The notes beneath the pieces are model-generated. The model was not told the DNA's origin. It made no database searches and was given only the letters and a program-made list of their open reading frames with translations. Source: Marvania coccoides (lineage: Eukaryota; Chlorophyta; Trebouxiophyceae; Chlorellales; Chlorellaceae). From it: 64,000 nucleotides of DNA. The DNA is taken from NCBI GenBank assembly GCA_963854735.1, contig OY978098.1, positions 1,796,001 to 1,860,000 on the forward strand, read 5' to 3'. Both the position numbers and the translations under genes were made by a program. Each line of letters begins with the position of its first letter. Positions within the stretch are counted from its first letter, which is position 1. Positions 54,410 to 64,000 of the stretch are shown piece after piece.

Positions 54410-54914
54410 TCATCCTTTTCGCCTACCCTTGGCCTGCCGCCCTGCTGCTTGATCGGCAGGCTTCATTTCCACGTCCTCTGCGGGTAAGGGAGTAGGCGAT
54501 TATAGTTAATTTCGTACCAGCCATTGAGAGAGAGTATATAAATATAATAAACATAAAAAGTGACGGCCAAAAATGGCTCACCGTGAGGCTCTTCTCCAGT
54601 GGCCATCAGCGCAAAGAATGTGCGATTGAGCTTTTCAACCTTTTTCAAGTCCGTCTGCTTGTCTGTTTTGTATTGCAAACACTGCAGGGAGGCAGGGGGG
54701 AAGCGGCAGAAAATACTTAAAAAAATCGACGATAATAATAAATAATACTACATTCTAAGCATACTATTTCACACACCGTTGTGTTGTCTGTCAACTTGAG
54801 CACCAGCTTTCCGTCGCAGTGTCTATACTTCATGGTGTAGCGGCACTTTAAAGGGTTGGCTCGGTAGAGTTCCTCCGCCTGCTCCGCAAACGAGTCTATG
54901 CTCTCCAGGTACAT
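54410..54914 (-). CDS. SRP9: Signal recognition particle 9 kDa protein (SRP9)
   Basis: Exons 54914-54777, 54681-54582 and 54477-54410 give 101 residues. SRP9 pairs with SRP14 on the Alu domain of SRP RNA and slows translation. The small alpha/beta fold is visible: FAEQAEELYRANPLKCRYTM at the start, GKLVLKLTDNTT, then CLQYKTDKQTDLKKVEKLNR and FFALMAT. The C-terminal basic tail (GRQAKGRRKG) is common. Exon joins follow the conserved LKxTDxxxCLQYKTD pattern. No oddities. Confidence 0.88.
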
Positions 54915-55423
54915 GGCGCCGCTGCTGCTGCCCGGTGATCAATGGTGTGTTTACGCGCAAAATGACTGATTCGTGGGGAAAAGGCTGTGATGCCCGCCAA
55001 GTTTTTTCAAAAGATGAAAAATATAATTTGATGGAGTGTCGGGTGTTGCTGATTTCGGTGGGTGGCGTCGTTTATGACAGTCTTTGGCGTTGTATATTAT
55101 TTTTAAGGGGCGATTCGCTCATTAATAAGCTAGAATCGCGGGAGAGGTACAATATGTACATTTTGGCTTTTTCAACGCGCTGCTGCATCGTCTCTTGCCC
55201 GTTTTAAATGTAAACTGGTCATACGCACGAGTATCATTCCAGGCGCATTGCGTCCCTCATTGCTTTGGCCGGCACACACTGGTGATTTGCAGTCGTTTAA
55301 AATTTCAGCACGAGCTGGCGCTTTTTGGAACCTTTCGTTAGTGTAACGGCATACGGTACAAAACCAGAGTGGCCCTAAGCACATCTGCGACCATTTATCA
55401 AAACTCGCGATTTTGATTTTTAA
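54915..55423. other. Gene-free interval
   Basis: Divergent space between SRP9 and the DUF212 gene. Mixed composition; no TATA box, repeat or RNA gene recognised. Confidence 0.4.
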
Positions 55424-56178
55424 ATGGCTGAGGGAGGGATCGTGCCAAATGGGGACGTCACCGCAGAAGGCGCGCCCAGCCACGGCGTGGTCGGCATTTT
55501 GCACAACGGGTGCGTCTGAAAAACTGCAATCCACCCACGCTCCTTCCCCCTTGTTTTTTGTTCCCACCTTTCAACCCACTTTTCACACTCTCACCAAGCC
55601 CTCATGCATACCTCTCTCTGCAGAGCCTTCGTGGCAGCCTTTCTCGGGTTCTTCTTCGCCCAGGTGGCCAAGGTATTCACCCACCATTACGTCACCAGAG
55701 ACTGGGACTTGACGCGACTGGTGGGCTCAGGCGGGATGCCCTCCTCCCACACCGCGCTCGTCATGGGGCTCACTACGGCGCTGGGCGTGATCCAGGGGAC
55801 AAACAGCCCACTATTTGCTATTGCGTTAGTATTTTCTCTTATAGTGAGTCCTCTCCCAGCAGTGTTAATAATTTCCTTCCTTATTATTTTTATTTTATTG
55901 TAGCATTGTCAACAGCAACCCCCCCTTCGTCTGTACATTAATGCATGCGTCTTTTCTTCCTTCAGGTTATGTATGATGCGACGGGCGTGAGGTTGCACGC
56001 AGGAAAGCAGGCGTCCGTGCTGAATATGATTATCACCGAGCTGCCGCCGGACCACCCAGTGAGCTCCAGCACGGGGCAGCTCAAAGACACCCTGGGGCAC
56101 ACGCCGCTGCAGGTGGCAGTGGGGGCATTAGTGGGCATCGCCATTGGCTACGTTATAGGATTTCTGTATACTTTGTAA
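55424..56178 (+). CDS. DUF212 (acid phosphatase/haloperoxidase-related) membrane protein
   Basis: Exons 55424-55509, 55624-55843 and 55966-56178 give 172 residues. Sequence: AAFLGFFFAQVAKVFTHHYV, RLVGSGGMPSSHTALVMGLT, VMYDATGVRLHAGKQASVLN, LPPDHPVSSSTGQLKDTLGH, then a C-terminal hydrophobic helix. The GSGGMPSSH segment and the downstream Asp/Arg/His are the DUF212 signature, related to PAP2-type phosphatases; catalysis has not been shown for the family. It probably has three or four membrane helices. The N-terminal 25 residues are hydrophilic. Confidence 0.85.
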
Positions 56179-56218
56179 AGCTTTCATTTTTGCGGCAGCT
56201 CGGAGTTGATTTTTTTAG

Positions 56219-56632
56219 TTAGGTAGGTAGAAAACAATTAGAGAGATTGAGAAAACATGCACATAAGCTGACTGATAATTTTGCTTGGTACATTATTGTA
56301 TTCGTTTCGTGCTCATTACTTGACGTTGGCTTAATTTTAATTTTTTTCTCGGCAGCTGATGCATTTAGCTCTTTCCGCAAAGAAGCGGGGGCACTTGAAT
56401 AACGCTGCAACGCAGTGAGAATGGCCGGTGTGTGGTGGCAACAGCAAGGTGGCGAAGGGTGAGTCGTGGCGGCATCTGGCTGGGTGCAGAAAAAATGACG
56501 AATGCTACGGGTCAACCTCTCAAAGTGGTACTGGGCATGCCCTTCCCCACGATCATGCGCAGCTTTCAGGCGTGAGAGAATAAGTCTTAGCCCTCTATAT
56601 AACGCAGTTCCACGAGTACTGTAGCTAGCCAA
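56219..56632 (-). CDS. Hypothetical 137-codon frame
   Basis: An isolated open frame beginning MASYSTRGTALYRGLRLILS, containing HTPAILTALQRYSSAPASLR and a cluster of His and Cys. There is no recognisable domain, the flanks are AT-rich, and its second half is K/N-rich, so it may be chance. It is listed because it fills most of an otherwise gene-free interval. Confidence 0.2.
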   Translation of the reverse strand: MASYSTRGTALYRGLRLILSRLKAAHDRGEGHAQYHFERLTRSIRHFFCTQPDAATTHPSPPCCCHHTPAILTALQRYSSAPASLRKELNASAAEKKIKIKPTSSNEHETNTIMYQAKLSVSLCACFLNLSNCFLPT

Positions 56633-56725
56633 CCAATTCAGTTAGGCAGGAGGAACACGTTTGCCCCATGCACCTGCAAAATTTAAGAATTTGGTTTATT
56701 TTTAATACCATATACTTGTCGACTC

Positions 56726-57446
56726 GTGATAAAGCTGGATAAAGTACTCCTGCCATCATCAGTTCGAGCATTTAATCGCAATTTTTCACGGCCAAAATTC
56801 CATCATCGTCCCCTTCGGAGCTCTGTTGCAGCAATGTCGAATGCAAACATCGTCACTAGGGCCTTAGAGGAGGGCGATTATAATAAAGGTGAGGAGACAA
56901 ACCTTTCATCGAACAATCATCTTCAGGTCCAGTCTCTCACGCTGGATTTCGTGCAGGCTTCCTCCAGCTCCTGTCTCAGCTGACGGTGGTGGGCGAGTAC
57001 GACGAAGAGACGTTCAAATCCCGCTTCAGGGAGAAGGAGCAGGTGCCAGGCATGTACCGGACGGTGGTCATCGAAGGCAAGCGAGCCTCTCTCTATAGTA
57101 ACTCTCCTTTTCATTATCCAGCTTTACACGAATCAACAGAAAATCGCATTCACCCTCTCTCCGTTCTCCAGACCTGGACAAGCAGCAGATTATTGCCACC
57201 GCCACGCTGATTGTGGAGCTCAAGTTCATTCGCAACTGCGGCAAGTGCGGCCACATCGAGGACGTGGTGGTGGACTCCACCTACAGAGGACTTCGCCTGG
57301 GGCTGCGCGTGGTGGAGGCCCTCATGGAGGCCGCCAAGGAGCTGGGCTGCTACAAGGTCATCCTCGACTGCTCAGAAGCCAACGCCCCATTCTACGAAAA
57401 GTGCGGGCTCGCCAAGAAAGAGCTGCAGATGGTCAAGTACCTTTGA
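56726..57446 (+). CDS. GNA1: Glucosamine-6-phosphate N-acetyltransferase (GNA1)
   Basis: Exons 56726-56888 (a start at 56834 is also good), 56957-57076 and 57172-57446 give 185 or 149 residues. GNA1 acetylates glucosamine-6-phosphate using acetyl-CoA in UDP-GlcNAc synthesis. Seen: SQLTVVGEYDEETFKSRFRE, GMYRTVVIE, ATATLIVELKFIRNCGKCGH, IEDVVVDSTYRGLRLGLRVV (acetyl-CoA loop) and ILDCSEANAPFYEKCGL. The longer start would add a basic N-terminus (SVRAFNRNFSRPKFHHRPLR) that could target an organelle. The second intron appears to start with GC (GAAG, then GCAAGC) instead of GT; splicing there restores conserved VVIED. Confidence 0.88.
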
Positions 57447-57670
57447 CAGCACGGCGAACCCCTCTCTCTCTTTTTGGGTGTGCTCCACCTCCCAGGGCCG
57501 CATGGAAGCTGTAAGCGTCTCTGCGGTAAATTTAGAACTCACGAGAACAATATTTATGTGATGGATTTTTGTTCTATTCTCCTTCTTTTATTAGTTCAGC
57601 TTTTCCTTGATTTGTTTGTTTGTTTATTCATGTCTATTTAACCATGCTCACCTAACATTGATTTCACAAT

Positions 57671-58051
57671 TCAGCTGCCCAGCTTGAGGGCGTCGGCAAA
57701 GAGCGCAGACACCACCCCGATCTTGAAAAAATTAGCAAACCACAGCCTCAGGGAGGGGTTTTCAGAGCCGTAGAATGCCCTGCTGACCGCCTCGTAGAAG
57801 AACAGCGTCACCACCGCAGCCAGCACATCGTTGACTGCCAGGGCGCCAAAACTGAGAGTCACAACGTTGCCGGCGTAGAACCCCGCGCCGCAGCTGATGA
57901 AGCCCCACAACACGCGACGGGCTGGGTAGCGCTCGAAGTACACGTCAACTCGCTTCGGAAGGGAGAGAATGAAGGGAATTAGTCGGCGCTGCCGTCGGTC
58001 GCGGCGGTCGGCGCTGGCACGCACAGCCACGGTGCGTGGTCTGAGGCGCAT
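57671..58051 (-). CDS. Ycf20-like plastid membrane protein
   Basis: A single exon of 126 residues. A basic N-terminus (MRLRPRTVAVRASADRRDRR) is followed by PRRVLWGFISCGAGFYAGN and further hydrophobic helices (LAAVVTLFFYEAVSRAFYG), the pattern of Ycf20, a small protein of algal plastid genomes that is nucleus-encoded in plants. A plant homologue has been linked to non-photochemical quenching. The exact function is unclear. Assignment rests on the layout and the FxAGN/EAVSR features, so it is tentative. An additional 5' exon is possible. Confidence 0.6.
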   Translation of the reverse strand: MRLRPRTVAVRASADRRDRRQRRLIPFILSLPKRVDVYFERYPARRVLWGFISCGAGFYAGNVVTLSFGALAVNDVLAAVVTLFFYEAVSRAFYGSENPSLRLWFANFFKIGVVSALFADALKLGS

Positions 58052-58502
58052 CGATGAGGAGGGGTGAGAAGGCGGGATTTAGAACGAGGACAGAGAAGAA
58101 TGGAGTGAGTACGGGTGAAGAGAGTCCCAACTAGGCAAGGGAGTGGAGAAGATTACAGGTAATTCAGCAAGCATCGCAAATGCACCTTGTCAGCAGGCGT
58201 GTATGTGTGCTGAAAAATGCACTGGGCAGTGAATTCCGCTGAAGAAGAGCCATCCTTGGAAATTTTGATGCTTAATTTTCAAGTATTAAGAAACACGCTA
58301 TTTCAGCAACCTCGACAAGCTTAAACTATGCCTGACATTTTCATTGATTTTTTGGAGTGGAGAATACATAAATAAACCAATCAGGCTGGCAACAATCAGG
58401 TGTCCAAAACTCCAATAGCTTTTGGGGAAAAACACACAGACGAGACGCTCATTCTCAAAACGTTAAAACAAATTTTTAATTTTAATTAATTCTCTACTTG
58501 AA
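58052..58502. other. Gene-free interval
   Basis: Divergent space between the Ycf20-like gene and malate dehydrogenase. AT-rich, no repeat or motif recognised. Confidence 0.4.
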
Positions 58503-59824
58503 ATGGAGAGGTTTGCGCGCATTGCAGCGCATCTTGCTCCCCAGGTGAGGAATTTCATTTCTCTTTTTAGTTTTGTGCCATTCTCAGCAGGCCAGCGACC
58601 TTCCGCTCGCATTCATGCGCAAGGGTGTTGCTTTGGAACTGGTCTCCAGCTTCGTGCTTCTTTTGAAACGCTGCTCACTGCCCAAAACATCGTGTCGACA
58701 TTTCTCTCCCGTGCAGGCAGTCTCGGAAACCTCCGGCCCTGCGCTCTCCGCCAACCCCACGTCCGCGCCTGTTCCGGGAACCTTTAATGTCGCCGTCCTG
58801 GGCGCCGCGGGCGGCATCGGCCAGCCCCTCTCTCTTTTGCTGAAGCTGTGAGTAGTCAGTTTTTCACCGGAATAACTCTGTTCTCCCCTTCTCCCTCATC
58901 ACTAATTCTCACACCTACTCTCCCCCTTTCACCACCAAATGTAGCTCTCCGGACATTAAGGAGCTGCGCCTGTACGATGTGGCCAACACCGCTGGCGTGG
59001 CAGCCGATCTATCCCACATCAACACCCCCGCCAAAATATCAGCGCACACCGGCGCTCCAGCCCTCGCCGACGCCCTCTACGGCGCCCACCTGGTGGTCAT
59101 CCCTGCGGGGGTCCCCCGCAAGCCGGGCATGACCAGGGACGACCTCTTCAACATCAACGCTGGCATCGTGCGCACCCTCCTGCAGGGCGTTGCCAAGTTC
59201 TGCCCCTCCGCGTGGGTGGCCATCATCTCCAACCCCGTCAACTCCACCGTCCCTATCGCTGCAGAGGTGCTGAAAGCTGCCGGAGTGTATGACCCTCGGC
59301 GCATGTTTGGGGTCACCACTCTGGACGTGGTGCGCGCGAACACCTTCGCTGCGGAGGTGCTGGGGGTGGCGCCGGAGGCGGTGCGCGTGCCAGTGGTGGG
59401 CGGCCACGCGGGGGTCACAATTCTGCCGGTGCTGACGGCTGCCCGGCCGCCGGTGCGCCTGCCGGAGCAGCGCGCGGCGGCGCTGATGCGGCGCATCCAG
59501 GACGCGGGCACGGAGGTGGTGCAGGCAAAGGCGGGCGCGGGGTCTGCCACGCTGTCCATGGCGTACGCTGCGGCACGCTTTTCCGAAGCGTGCCTGAGGG
59601 CTATGGGAGGCGGCGCCGGCGTGGTGGAGTGCGCCTTTGTGGCTTCTCACCTCACCGAGCTGCCGTTCTTTGCCAGCGAGGTGCGGCTGGGCGTGGAGGG
59701 GGTAGAGGAGCTGCTGCCGCTGCCGGAGATGAGCCCGCTGGAAAAAGAAAACTTCAAGGGCATGAAGGCGGAGCTCAAGGCCAGCATCGACAAGGGGCTG
59801 GAGTTTGCGCGGCGGCAGGCTTGA
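58503..59824 (+). CDS. NAD-malate dehydrogenase with N-terminal PTS2-like signal (peroxisomal)
   Basis: Exons 58503-58544, 58717-58847 and 58945-59824 give 350 residues. Malate dehydrogenase reversibly oxidises malate with NAD+. The catalytic core has [20 protein letters not shown] (Rossmann loop), [20 protein letters not shown] (substrate arginines), [25 protein letters not shown], and [12 protein letters not shown] with the catalytic His. Residues 3-11, R-F-x5-H-L within [13 protein letters not shown], match the PTS2 nonapeptide of glyoxysomal MDH. They lie in exon 1, which codes for 14 residues. The C-terminus, ARRQA, is not a PTS1. Peroxisomal location is inferred. A frame-open segment 58573-58716 before the second exon is treated as intron. 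Confidence 0.9.
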
Positions 59825-60729
59825 TAATAATATTATTTTTGGTTTAGAGATGGAGCTTAGGAGAGAATGAATTCATTTTTTTGCATTAGAAGGTATTTTC
59901 GGGGGTTACATACATACATACATTACAGGTTTAAAGTCCGCACAAAGAAGCAGCTAAGGCAACATAGCAGACTGGCACCGAAGTGCAAGCAGAAATAATA
60001 ATAATAAATTGATGAATGAAAATGAGAATAAAGAAAGACCAAAGAAAAACCAACCGCTAAAAGAAACAGAGAAAAGAATAACAAAGGAAAAGAAAAGAAA
60101 AGCTTATATCCAACCACGCAGCTTCTCGTACTCGCCAGCGTCATGGCTGGCTTTAATGAAAGAAGCAACCTGCTTCGGAGCTTGCTGCAGAAACTGAAAA
60201 AGATTCAAAGGAGAAAAAGGGGAAGACGAAGAAGAAGAAGGTTTAGCGTAGCAAAGCATTCAAGGTAGCACAACTACTGGTGGTGCATGGCGGTAACGGT
60301 ACTGATATATAATGCCCATATAGTCAACAACCATTCTGTAAGATATAAAATTTGCGCATGCTGGTTTCTGGCGGCGACGGGGCGGTGTGGCGGAGCCAGC
60401 AATGGTGAGAGGCCGCAGCTTGAATTCCCGGCAGCATATGGAGGTCTCCTTTTTACTCAAACAGCCTTGAGCGCTCGGGGACCCTGCTTGGTGGCTTATT
60501 TTTGTTTTGAAGTTCACTTTTTTTAAGCGTGCTGTGCTTTGGACAGCAAGAAGAAGTCGAGATTTAATTTCTTGGTTGCTCACCGAAGCTGTATTAACCA
60601 ACATCTGTTTACATTTCAATTTCGAGGCTAGGTGAGTGCCGCGGAAACTTGTAATCTCACAAAAAACTTAAACCGCCAACCGAAAGCCCAGTCATTTTAA
60701 CGTGGCCCGCCCTCTTTTCTACAGAAATC
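59825..60729. other. Mostly gene-free interval with a possible terminal exon
   Basis: Contains tetranucleotide ACAT and AAT repeats near 59905-60010, A-rich DNA, and a possible minus-strand last exon at 60104-60193. A 119-codon minus-strand frame at 60260-60619 has no recognisable similarity. Confidence 0.4.
60104..60193 (-). CDS. Candidate last exon of an unidentified gene
   Basis: On the minus strand, a TTTTTCAG acceptor is followed by thirty in-frame codons (FLQQAPKQVASFIKASHDAG, then EYEKLRGWI) and a TAA. The codons are GC-richer than their surroundings and the peptide looks constrained, so it reads like a real C-terminus. I found no convincing upstream exon between here and 60700. It may belong to a small gene whose start lies in the AT-rich interval. 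Confidence 0.3.
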   Translation of the reverse strand, partial: FLQQAPKQVASFIKASHDAGEYEKLRGWI

Positions 60730-61349
60730 ATGTCCAACGTGTCCGTCGCCATGGTGGATGACCTCCTTAGGCCCGTGCTCCTCAAGGATCTGCGCACGAT
60801 TTGCCGGGCCAAAGGATTGAATCCCGGAGGCAGCCGCGAGGCCCTCGCTGAGCGCGTGAAGGAGTACATCCTCCAGACAGGCGACTTGTAAGTGTATCTC
60901 CAGCTCGGCACGAATGCACCGCAGACGGAGCTGGCGGGAGAATAAATAAGAAGTTTCAAAAACAATTCTTCGATCTGCGAAGTTTTCCCCGCCTTGAACC
61001 CATCCTTTGATCTGTTTCCATGCCCAGGAACCTCTCTTCCGAGGGTGTGTGCGCTCCCCCTCCCGTCTCCACCACCGTCGGCTCCCCTGGCAGGCGCACG
61101 CCGCTCACCGACCAAACCGCCGGCAACGTCGTCAACAACTACGTGCGCCCCGAGGGACAGAACGTCGGAAACGTGAGTAGTTTGACGGAAGCTATTGTGA
61201 TCCAGGGCACAGGCTGATTTGCTGTAACCCTTTTCACTCCCACCGCCTAATACAGTTTTTCCTTCCCACTGCTGCAGTTCATCACTGGGAGGCCCAGCTC
61301 CAGGGTGCTGGCTCCCCCCGGCGGCGGCAGCTCCATCTTCCTCGGCTGA
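60730..61349 (+). CDS. Small SAP-domain protein with a JPT/HN1-like C-terminal motif
   Basis: Exons 60730-60887, 61028-61172 and 61278-61349 give 124 residues. Residues 5-50 (VAMVDDLLRPVLLKDLRTIC, then RAKGLNPGGSREALAERVKE) form a SAP motif, which binds DNA or RNA. The middle is polar. The C-terminus, RPSSRVLAPPGGGSSIFLG, resembles the PPGG-x-S-x-I-F-G motif of animal JPT/HN1 proteins; a match to the plant SPIRAL1 family is also possible. The combination is not one I recognise. It is small and hydrophilic without a targeting peptide, and is likely nuclear by inference. Confidence 0.65.
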
Positions 61350-61503
61350 AACACGCCCGAAGACCTTCTGTACATTTTCTCTACCAGATAATTATACTTT
61401 TTTTAGGAAACATGCGCCGCCCTTAATACTACTGATAATAATATAGTTTTTACACAAAAAAACTGTTTCTCTCTCAAGCAAGTAAAAAACAAAACTTTTA
61501 ACA

Positions 61504-63729
61504 TCAAAACGAGGAAATAGCTAGCCGGGAGAGCGGGGCAGAGTCGCGGTGTGGCAGCGTGAACTGTGAGCTGTTAAAATTCCGTGGCGACCGCCCTTCC
61601 GCAGCTGAAATCCCGTAGGACGACGCCGCTAGCTCCGCCGTCCGCGTGTTCTCAGCTCGCAGCTGCCTCAACTTGTCGATGATCTCAGGAAACCCAGGCC
61701 GCAGCGCTGCGTTGTGGCGCCAGCACTCGCGTATGAGCCTGGCCAGCGGCGGGGGGCAGTCGGGCGGCAAGGGTGGCCGCCGGCGCTCGCAACCCACCGC
61801 CATCACAATCTGCATGATGTTGGTACACTCCTCCCAAGGCTGCCGCCCCGTCAGCATCTCCCACAGCAGGCAGCCGTAGCTGTACACGTCGCACCGCTCG
61901 CTCACGTCAACTGCCGCAAACTGCTCGGGAGCCATCACGGACGCGGTGCCCAGCGCCCCCGCTTCCACTGTGAGAAACGTGCGGTGCTTGGCGGCCGCCA
62001 ACCCAAAGTCTGCGACCCTGGCGGAGCCGTCGGCCGAGAGGAGGACGTTGGCGGTCTTTAGGTCGCGGTGCACCAGCTTCAGCGCGTGGCAGTGCGCCAG
62101 GGTGACTGCTACCTCCTCCGCGATCTGTAAAAACGTGCCGTATCGGGGGCGCAGCCCTTCATCGTGCAGCACAGCATGCAGAGACCCTTTTTCTGCCAGC
62201 TCCACGACGATGGCCATGTGCGGAGGGATAGTGCAGGCCGCCAGGACGGCAATCACACCGGGGTGGGTGCCCACCCGGGCCATGACGTCCACCTCCCGGC
62301 GGAACGCGTCCACGGAAGAAGGGGAGGCTTGGCGCGAAGGGTGCAGCAGCTTCACCGCCACCCGGCAACCGCGCCACAGCGCCTCGTGCACCCCACCCGC
62401 GCCGCCGACACCCAACACGCGCAGCAGCTTTACTTCGGACTCAAACTGCTCGGCAGTCAGCTCCAGCACCCCAGAGGAGGAAGAAAACGAAGAATTTCCA
62501 GCGAAAGGTGTTTGGGGCTGAAAAGAAGACAGTTTTTGCAGCTGCCGAGGTCCAGGCTCCTCTGTCTCATTTTGCTCCTCAGTTTGTACGCGTCCTAGGT
62601 CCATAGGATTAATCGATTTTGCAGTGTGCAGGTCCCTGCGCTCCTGGCTGCTACTGCACTCTGCCACCGCTGCCGCCTCGCTCTCATCCTCTGCGACGCT
62701 CGTCGTCAGCTTAAAATCAGCTAACCCAGCGTCTGTCACCGCCCTACTCAATAGTTTCGGGCTTTTGTTGCCTCCAGGCCCCATCGGAAGCTCCCCTCTT
62801 TCAGCGCCACAGTCCCCGCCACTGCTGGCAGCGTAGTCCCTCGGGGTGACTGCGGACAGGCGGTACTCGAGCTTCCCCGGGGATAGGGTGTAGGAGCAGC
62901 CAGGGCTTGATGCTGAGAGGAGGGTGCCTGGCGAAGACCCAACCCGCCGAGCGTGAGGGTTGGGGGCCCACCCAATGGCAGCCGCGTCTCTAGCTTGCAC
63001 TGAAGCGTCCACTGTGTAGTTTCCGTTGCTAGGAGACCTCGGGGTGATGCCGCCGCTCAAGGAAGAGGAGCTGCGGCGAACAACTGCAGCAGTCAGACGC
63101 CGGCCCCCAGGGGAGCGAGGGCTGCCCGCCCTGGGGCTCCCCGAGCTCAGCACCGCCACCGAAACTAATGAATTATTGCGCCGTGCTTGTAGCTTGACAG
63201 GAGCTCCGGCTGCGGCGGTGCTGGCAGTTTCCTCGGCGGCTTCGGCGGCGGTGCCGGCAGCCATTTCGATGGCGCTGCAGTCTGGCTGGCTGGAGACCTC
63301 GAGATCTGAGGCGTAGTTCTCCATGTAGCTGTTGCACGCTTCGTTCTGCTCCTGCTGGCGTCGCTGCTGCCAAGTGCGGTACTCAACCGCCCACTGGGAG
63401 ATCAGCACGGCCCCCAGGACGCAGCACAGCGTGGCTCCGCCCCACACAAGCCAATTTTGATTATTTCTGACAAAAGTGGAAGTGGTTTCCTTGGCTCGTT
63501 GCACCGCAGTGGGGCGTGCAGTGGTGCCCTCGGCAGGCAGATTTTGGTGGAGCTGCGCCAGCAAGCGCCCAGAGTTTCTTAGGCTGTCGACGTCTGCATG
63601 AAATAAAGCATTAAAATACTAATTTCGGTGCTAAATTGCCGGCGATCCCACCACACCTGCATCCGCGACTACTGCTAGGAAATGGATGGCCAGCAGCAAC
63701 AGTTGTGCGCACCCAAGGGCCCAGCGCAT
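61504..63729 (-). CDS. Single-pass receptor-like protein kinase (TKL-type)
   Basis: Exons 63729-63657 and 63593-61504 give 720 residues. The first exon encodes a signal peptide (MRWALGCAQLLLLAIHFLAV). A short extracellular stretch of about 40 residues precedes one membrane helix (NWLVWGGATLCCVLGAVLIS). A disordered Ser/Gly/Pro-rich region of about 300 residues follows. The kinase domain has VLGVGGAGGVHEALWRGCRV with VAVK, HRDLKTANVLL, VADFGLAAA, APEQF and LLWEMLTGRQPWEE. The active HRD and DFG motifs are intact, and the features fit TKL kinases (Raf/MLK-like). The ligand is unknown. The minimal ectodomain is unusual for a receptor kinase. Confidence 0.85.
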
Positions 63730-64000
63730 GTTTCTAAAGCGTGCTGGACGCTTCAATGGCCCAAACCATTTTTTTTAAACGCAATTCCCGGTGTTTGGGG
63801 GCAAACACGTAGTCCCTCGGGGTCCCAAATACTTTTGGCCATTCAAACGTTTGACTGAGTCTTTCTTTTTATTTAACCATTCCCGTAAAGAACCCGAGGC
63901 AGAAGCTAGGGGAGCTCACGAGATGCGACGTATACTATTTTAAATAAATGATTGGGTCCGAAAATTGTGGCTCCTTCGAAGAGTTTCATAAGCAAATCAA

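Noticed and set aside
58573..58716. Extra coding sequence before the second MDH exon
   Set aside because: The frame is open but hydrophobic/Cys-rich and unlike MDH; a clean acceptor (GTGCAG) at 58711-58716 gives a normal protein.
1..64000. Prokaryotic operons, CRISPR arrays or prophage
   Set aside because: Genes carry spliceosomal introns and targeting peptides and lie on alternating strands; no regularly spaced repeats were seen.

Overview
This is nuclear DNA of a green alga, most likely a small-genome chlorophyte close to the Trebouxiophyceae; the class is inferred. Genes carry short AT-rich GT-AG introns in GC-richer exons, lie about 1.6 kb apart on both strands, and encode plastid, peroxisome, lipid-droplet and flagellar-plant-lineage families: cytochrome c6, CCS1, Psb27, a Ycf20-like protein, DUF3598 and DUF4336 plastid proteins, a PTS2-type malate dehydrogenase, an MLDP-like oil-body protein, an ELF4-domain protein and a P3A H+-ATPase. 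All exon models were built by hand from splice signals, reading phase and remembered family conservation. No transcript or database evidence was available.

Layout. 1-6.6 kb: end of an unknown gene, DUF3598 protein, Psb27, CCS1, cytochrome c6 (petJ) and SWC5/BCNT. CCS1, a haem-attachment factor for c-type cytochromes, and petJ, one of its expected substrates, are divergent and share a 311-bp promoter holding an inverted repeat with GTAC cores. 6.9-13.7 kb: VTT/DedA membrane protein, universal stress protein, carbamate kinase, Sua5/YrdC and the oil-body protein. 14.8-22.9 kb: hnRNP H/F-like RNA-binding protein, ABCG7-type transporter and nucleoporin Nup58. 23.4-30.5 kb: organellar NDP kinase, NHP2, AMSH deubiquitinase, a TPR plastid protein and an unidentified ubiquitin-fold-like protein. 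30.8-41.5 kb: VPS9 GEF, ACBP-ankyrin protein, ELF4-like protein, CPA-type antiporter, FolD, MsrB and SEC22. 41.7-48.5 kb: elongin-B-like protein, RFC subunit and H+-ATPase. 49.1-50.9 kb: a frame-broken F-box/LRR gene. 51.2-64 kb: GFA/CENP-V-like protein, DUF4336 protein, SRP9, DUF212 protein, GNA1, Ycf20-like protein, malate dehydrogenase, a small SAP-domain protein and a receptor-like kinase.

The clearest functional neighbourhood is Psb27-CCS1-petJ, all tied to the thylakoid lumen. It also carries a diverged 230-bp direct repeat and a second GTAC-rich block, which together look like a collapsed tandem duplicate. The other genes are mostly housekeeping with no operon-like logic. No tRNA, rRNA, CRISPR array or intact transposon was recognised; two families of roughly 100-120 bp dispersed repeats are present.
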